From Mytilinidion resinicola (lineage: Eukaryota; Ascomycota; Dothideomycetes; Mytilinidiales; Mytilinidiaceae), in assembly GCF_010093595.1 (NCBI RefSeq), contig NW_022985441.1:620132-684131 (forward strand): 64,000 nt of DNA. Direction: 5' to 3'. Position 1 is the stretch's first letter; every line of letters starts with the position of its first letter. Position numbers and translations under genes: made by a program. The notes below the pieces were generated by a model. It saw only the letters and a list, made by a program, of their open reading frames with translations. It was not told the origin of the DNA and ran no database searches. Below, in pieces: positions 59,649-64,000 of the stretch.

Positions 59649-60476
59649 AATGGGCTCCTTCGAACCCAATCCCACACCATCCTCATAACCGGCGCCGGCG
59701 GCTTCATCGGCCAAGCCCTCGCCGCCGCCCTCCTCGACGCTTCCCCAGCCTGCGACCTCCTCCTCGCCGACGTGATCTAGCCATCGATCCCCTCCCCCCA
59801 TCACGCCGCACGCGTCACAACCGGCCGAAGCAAACCTCGAGCTCGGCTTAGCCGTGAACATCGATTCGCGCCGCCTCGTGCTGGACCACCTGCGCGGGCA
59901 CCAGCTCAGCGAGCGGACGATCCCCGTGCCGCAAAGCAGCTACGGGGCCGAGAAGCTGGTCGTCGAGACGCTGGTGTCGGACTACTCGCACCGGGGGCTG
60001 ATAGACGGGCGCGTCGTGCGGCTGCAGACCGTGATTGTGCGGCCGGGGGCGCCCTCCGCGGCGGCGTCGTCGTCGTCGTTTGCGTCCGGGATCGTGCGGG
60101 AGCCGTTGAAGGGGGAGAGGAGTGTCTTGCCGGTGGGTAAGGATCTGGATGTGTGGGTGTGCTCGCCGAGCACGGTGGTGCGGAATCTGGTGGCGATGAA
60201 GGATGTGCCGAAGGAGGCGTTTGGGGTGAATCGGGGAAGGACGGTGAATCTGCCGGGTCAGACGGTGATGGTGGGGCAGATTTTGGAGGCGTTGGAGGCG
60301 GTGGGGGAAAGGAGAAGACGGCGTTGATTGAAGAGAAGCGAGACGTAAAAGTTGAGGCGATTGTGAGGAGTTGGCCTGCACGATCTGATACAAGTCTTGA
60401 GAAGAAGCTGGGTATGGTGGAGGATATTACGCTCAAGGAAGAAGTAGAGAATTTTGCTCGGAGTCTTGCGGCGTAG
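59649..60476 (+). pseudogene. NAD-dependent epimerase/dehydratase relic (D-erythronate dehydrogenase-like)
   Basis: From the ATG at 59649 (MGSFEPN) a one-base loss near 59670 shifts into TILITGAGGFIGQALAAALL, the Rossmann motif, which runs to LLADVI and a TAG (59778-59780). A deletion of tens of codons follows; sequence resumes in a third frame at 59821 with AEANLELGLAVNIDSRRLVL, a second short deletion, then TIPVPQSSYGAEKL (catalytic Tyr/Lys in YxxxK), DGRVVRLQTVIVRPGAP, VGKDLDVWVCSPSTVVRNLV, and a last one-base loss in a G run (about 60308) into KTALIEEKRDVKVEAIVRSW, ending at 60476. These are features of NAD-dependent epimerases of the D-erythronate dehydrogenase (DenD) group, which oxidise the sugar acid before the kinase acts. 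Confidence 0.8.
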
Positions 60477-60524
60477 ACATTGGTATTGCTTTTATAGATG
60501 GTTGTGTTTGTATTATAGAATATA

Positions 60525-62860
60525 TCATAGAATCCCGAATCCAGCATAGTTGAATTCAAAGCCTGCGGAGTCGAAGTGTAGGAACGGCGTTGCTGCAAAA
60601 TCGATCTCTCCGTCTTGGAAGCCGTTGGTAGCCATGGGACCATAAATTGAGTCCTCTCCATGCTGCGTACCATTCATTGAAGGATGACCAGCACCATTCA
60701 TGTATGGCATAGTGGTATGGCTGTTGCCATTCGCTAGAAGCATATTCGGATAAGCTGCTGGACTCTTCTGGTGCTCTTTGGCAGCCAGATTTTCGAGGCC
60801 ATCTGCCATGAGATGAACCAAATGCCATTTTCCTACTGCCGTGGATCGAAACTGCTGGACCAGCTTGGCGGTGAGGTCGAAGACTATTGCATCTTCGATA
60901 TATTGTCCACTATGTTGGGCCGCAACTTTGAGAAGGAAAACGCAGGCGAAAGCGGTCATGGTATGTAAATAGTGGGGAATTCCCACTAGGGAGTCTTGGA
61001 GGTCACGGTCCGTGAGAAGCAATTCGACGATAGAAGTCGCGGCAGAAACTGCGGCAACAGCGGAATCGTGGAAATAGCTGGGTACTGGAGAGTTCTTCAA
61101 TCCTCTGAAAATGTGAGAGTGCAGATGCAGCTTCGCAAAATGATGATGTAGCACGACCCCTTTGGTGGGAAACTCTCCGATGTAGTCATGTTGTCCTGCT
61201 GATTTTTAGTAGCGAATTCAAATTCAAGCCAAAGGAACTTACGTTGAAGATTAGTGGACCAAGTCCCCATCCACTGGTCGATCTGACGACTAAAATTGGC
61301 AAGCTGCGTGGCAAAGGCACATGGAACGGGCTCGCCAGTGTCTGGGCCAAACAATTCCCGCACATTGCTTAGGATAATTAAGAGCGCTAGCTGACTGATC
61401 ATGCGTTTGTCGCTCTCGTTCGCCACTGATGATTTCAGGAAGGCGTCCCACCCCTCAATGGCGAAATCTTCGCGTACGATGGATGATCTCCCGTAGAGTA
61501 TCGATAAGTGATGGTCGCATATGTAGAGAATATACCATATCCGGAGGCAGTCAGCTGCTTCCTCGCTGTCTTCTGCTACGACCCGGTGGTAGTTTGCGTT
61601 TAGGCTGACTTCCGTAGCTCGTCGTATTGCGTAACCAGAAAGAGTCCAGGAAATGTCGCTCAGCCAGTATGATCCGATGCACATTGCTCTGAGTTGATCG
61701 CGATCTATTCGTCGGTCAAACATTGAGGCGGCTATGAGACGTTGGAATTCACGATTGCAGGTTCCGTAGAGGTGGTTACTTCCTGGATCATGGAGAGCCG
61801 CGACTGTGCAGATACAAGCTGTTAAGATTGCAGAACCTCTCCGGAGGCTCTCGAGGTCCCTGTATTTGCCCCCGATTCCGTACATAAAATGGTCGAGACG
61901 GTTCTGATAGAGATGAAATAGACGCTCGGCGTCCTCTACGCCTAGCTGACCATTGGAAATGAAGTCATTGATCACGTGGCTGACACCATTGGATTGCGGA
62001 AGTTCAGGAGTCTCAGTCGGGTTGTCTGAGCGAAGTGCGCGGAGTCTGGTAATCTGGTACAGCGATTCAATGGGTACGTGCGGTAGGGCATCATCTCGCG
62101 GCGAGACTCTTGGAGAATTGTCGCAAGAAGGTCCATGGTCTTCACGGTCAAGGACCTCGTCAGGAGGTGAGAGCGCGTGATTGTCCTGATTAAGTGTTTG
62201 TAATCGAGGAATGGGCGGGAGCGACAACCGGTTGAGAACTTCTTGGAGGGCTGAGTGGATCTGCTCCAAGTCGGTCCCTACAACCGTTTTCCACCTATCA
62301 ACTCAATCAGTATCGTGTGACATATAGTGAAGCCTACAGCGGTAAGACGGGCCTCGATCGATCTACGAAGGGATAGAAAGGAGGCATTACGGGCACGTGA
62401 ACGTCTTGGTAGGAGCATAATGTTGGAATATGCTCCGTTAATGGCAGCAAGCTTTTATATCTTGATAACACTTACTGGAATCGCTCATCAATGAGAGTCT
62501 GAAGACTCTTGTTCAAAACACAGGACAGATTTCGTTCAGTGCACCTTTTACACGGTGGTCCGCTCTCGTCCATGATGCATTTGATCTGTCATGCGCGAGT
62601 CAATACAAGAAAGTCAACTAGACAGGGGCAGTCTCAACCTTCTGTTTTCGACAAGCCGCGCACGCCTTCACCTTGCGAGAAATCGAAGGTTGAGATGTTA
62701 GGTGGGTCTCAGCGGCCTCTAATGTCCGTCGGCGGGACGCAGCTGGTGACATATGTTCTTGAGGACTCGTCTCCACATGCGCAGAAGTTGGGATGGTTTT
62801 GGCATTCGCCTGGAACCATGATCGTTTTGCCATGACGGAGGTAGAGCTGCGCAGAGACAT
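60525..62860 (-). CDS. Zn2Cys6 transcription factor, 685 aa, four exons
   Basis: Exons 62639-62860, 62476-62585, 61243-62294 and 60525-61198 join in phase, giving 685 aa from the ATG at 62860 (an in-frame ATG at 62833 is an alternative). The zinc cluster is split by the first intron: KACAACRKQK, then IKCIMDESGPPCKRCTERNL and SC, spacing C-x2-C-x6-C-x8-C-x2-C-x6-C. The regulatory part shows GVEDAERLFHLYQNRLDHFM, RGSAILTACICTVAALHDPG, YWLSDISWTLSGYAIRRATE and ADCLRIWYILYICDHHLSIL, as in many pathway regulators. The end is Asn/Gly/Phe-rich (GFEFNYAGFGIL), a possible activation tail. It lies tail-to-tail with the epimerase relic and was perhaps the regulator of the lost cluster; it appears intact. 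Confidence 0.9.
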
Positions 62861-63572
62861 TGGTGTCGCGAAGATGCGGGCAGTGAGTCTGGGGCAAGAA
62901 CCGCGTTTGGAGGTGGTCGTGATCAAGAATATCGGGCCGACTCATGAATCCGTAGGGACTGGGCGCGCGCGGTTATGATAAGGTGGGGCCGCCTTGGAGG
63001 AGTTTGGTGCTTTGATGAACGAGCGGGGACATGGATACGAGTCAGGAGTGGACGGCCGGTAGAGACGGCTGGTGACAGATAGTGCAACAGTCATATCCAA
63101 CATCGGTTCATCCGATCAAGTCTGAGAGCAGGATTTGTATGTGGTATAGAGGTTACATGGCAAGATTTTGTGTCTTGAAAATGTAGCTAAATGGCGAAAA
63201 TACATGTAAAGCATGTCGATGATTAAGGTCGCAATACAAGGGTAGAATATGGGAGGAACATGGTTGAGCGAAGCAGTAAGAGAATCGCATGGCCTGTGAT
63301 TGGCTATTCCTATGAAATATCACGTTTCTCCACTTTTTCCAAAGAAATTTCTATAATATTGGTTCCGGATCTTACAGAGATTACCCTCAATGCTTTGTAA
63401 GATCTATGAACCTATAAGACGTTGCTCCTTGCTTTACTACCTCGTGAATGGGTCAACCATGACACGTAGATAGAGGGCATTCTGTCATCTTTTGGCGAAT
63501 TGTTTCAAAGTTTTTATACAATGGCAAGAATCTTATATGCACTTTTAACCGGGGATTATGCCAGATATCGCT
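62861..63572. other. Intergenic, promoter of the regulator
   Basis: About 700 bp, AT-rich to the right, with no supported gene. The left part is the promoter and 5' leader of the Zn2Cys6 gene. Confidence 0.4.
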
Positions 63573-64000
63573 TTAACCATAAACCACCTTCTTAACCTCA
63601 CCCGCCAATTCCTTGATAGCATTCTCTGCCTCGTCACTCCAAGCCCCCATCTGCAACCACCCATGCGTCAACCGGTCGAAATGCCTCCAAATAACCACAT
63701 TACCGGCCTCCTCCAACTTCCTCGCATACTCCACCCCCACGTCCCTTAACGGATCAAACCCCGCGGTACACACTACTGACTTCGGCTGCCCCTTCAAATC
63801 CTTGATCTCCTGCATCCCGGGCGAGATATACCGATGTGCCGGTGGAATCCCGCGCGGGAGATAGTGGTCCGCGAAGGAGAAGATCCCGTTACATTCGAGG
63901 TACAGGCCTGAGTTGTTCTCTGATGCAGCGGGCGTGTCGAAAGGCAGGCGGGCTTCGGGGTAGAGGAGAATCTGGGCCGCCAAGGGGGGGAGCTTGTGGT
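63573..64000 (-). CDS. Alpha/beta hydrolase fold-3 protein, C-terminal part
   Basis: The open frame runs off the window at 64000 and ends at 63573. It carries AAQILLYPEARLPFDTPAAS, LPRGIPPAHRYISPGM, VVCTAGFDPLRDVGVEYARK (the catalytic Asp in FDPLRD) and HFDRLTHGWLQMG (the catalytic His in HGW), as in the hormone-sensitive lipase/arylacetamide deacetylase group. The nucleophile GDSAGG and oxyanion HGGG motifs would lie beyond the edge. It is an esterase or amidase; the substrate is unknown. Confidence 0.9.
   Translation of the reverse strand, partial: HKLPPLAAQILLYPEARLPFDTPAASENNSGLYLECNGIFSFADHYLPRGIPPAHRYISPGMQEIKDLKGQPKSVVCTAGFDPLRDVGVEYARKLEEAGNVVIWRHFDRLTHGWLQMGAWSDEAENAIKELAGEVKKVVYG

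Noticed and set aside
59848..60673. Minus-strand open frames of 181 and 255 codons
   Set aside because: Antisense to the epimerase relic, whose motifs fix the plus strand as the former coding strand.
1..64000. tRNA, rRNA, CRISPR or viral genes
   Set aside because: I looked for tRNA B-box-like sequence and for regular short direct repeats with spacers and found none convincing; a covariance-model scan could still find a tRNA with an intron.

Overview
The window is nuclear DNA of a filamentous ascomycete (Pezizomycotina), most likely a Dothideomycete. The reasons are short GT-AG introns of about 50-140 nt in nearly every gene, Zn2Cys6 regulators, HET-domain and Clr5-domain genes, a scytalone dehydratase for DHN melanin, and AT-rich repeat relics that look like products of repeat-induced point mutation (RIP). 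Exon models were built by hand from splice signals and frame continuity.

Left end (1-7.4 kb): transposon graveyard. A Ty3/gypsy retrotransposon (1-3960) and a Fot1/pogo DNA transposon (about 5490-6720) are riddled with stops in TA-rich sequence. Between them lies the 3' end of a LINE that largely escaped RIP (3968-4906 plus tail). Next come two broken incompatibility-type genes: a kinase-ankyrin gene with two Trp-to-TAG stops and a frameshift (7389-10743), and a HET-domain gene (11040-12268).

Middle (12.7-35 kb): an unrecognised 613-aa protein; a Clr5-domain protein; a TauD-type dioxygenase split by a 100-N assembly gap; a three-RRM RNA-binding protein of the Nam8/Csx1/TIA-1 type; three copies of a roughly 170-bp repeat; scytalone dehydratase; an NTF2/SnoaL-like protein; a divergent pair of DHA1 MFS transporter and Zn2Cys6 regulator that share a promoter with a TTTCGG-N7-CCGAAA palindrome; and an SDR flanked by copies of an 85-bp repeat.

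Right half (35-64 kb): a large protein kinase whose N-terminus carries five copies of an unrecognised 60-70-residue repeat; two unrecognised proteins; an intact HET protein; the RNA polymerase II largest subunit (RPB1) divergent from the COMPASS subunit SWD1; and a second unusual kinase. Then comes a run of dead metabolic genes (57.1-60.5 kb): a four-carbon acid sugar kinase fragment, an aldo/keto reductase with a frameshift and a stop, and a D-erythronate-dehydrogenase-like epimerase with several lesions. Together they look like a decaying acid-sugar catabolic cluster, next to an intact Zn2Cys6 regulator. The window ends inside an alpha/beta hydrolase.

The points I consider most worth following are the five-repeat kinase, the decayed C4 acid-sugar cluster, the RIP-killed kinase-ankyrin and HET relics, and the two short repeat families that match no element I know.
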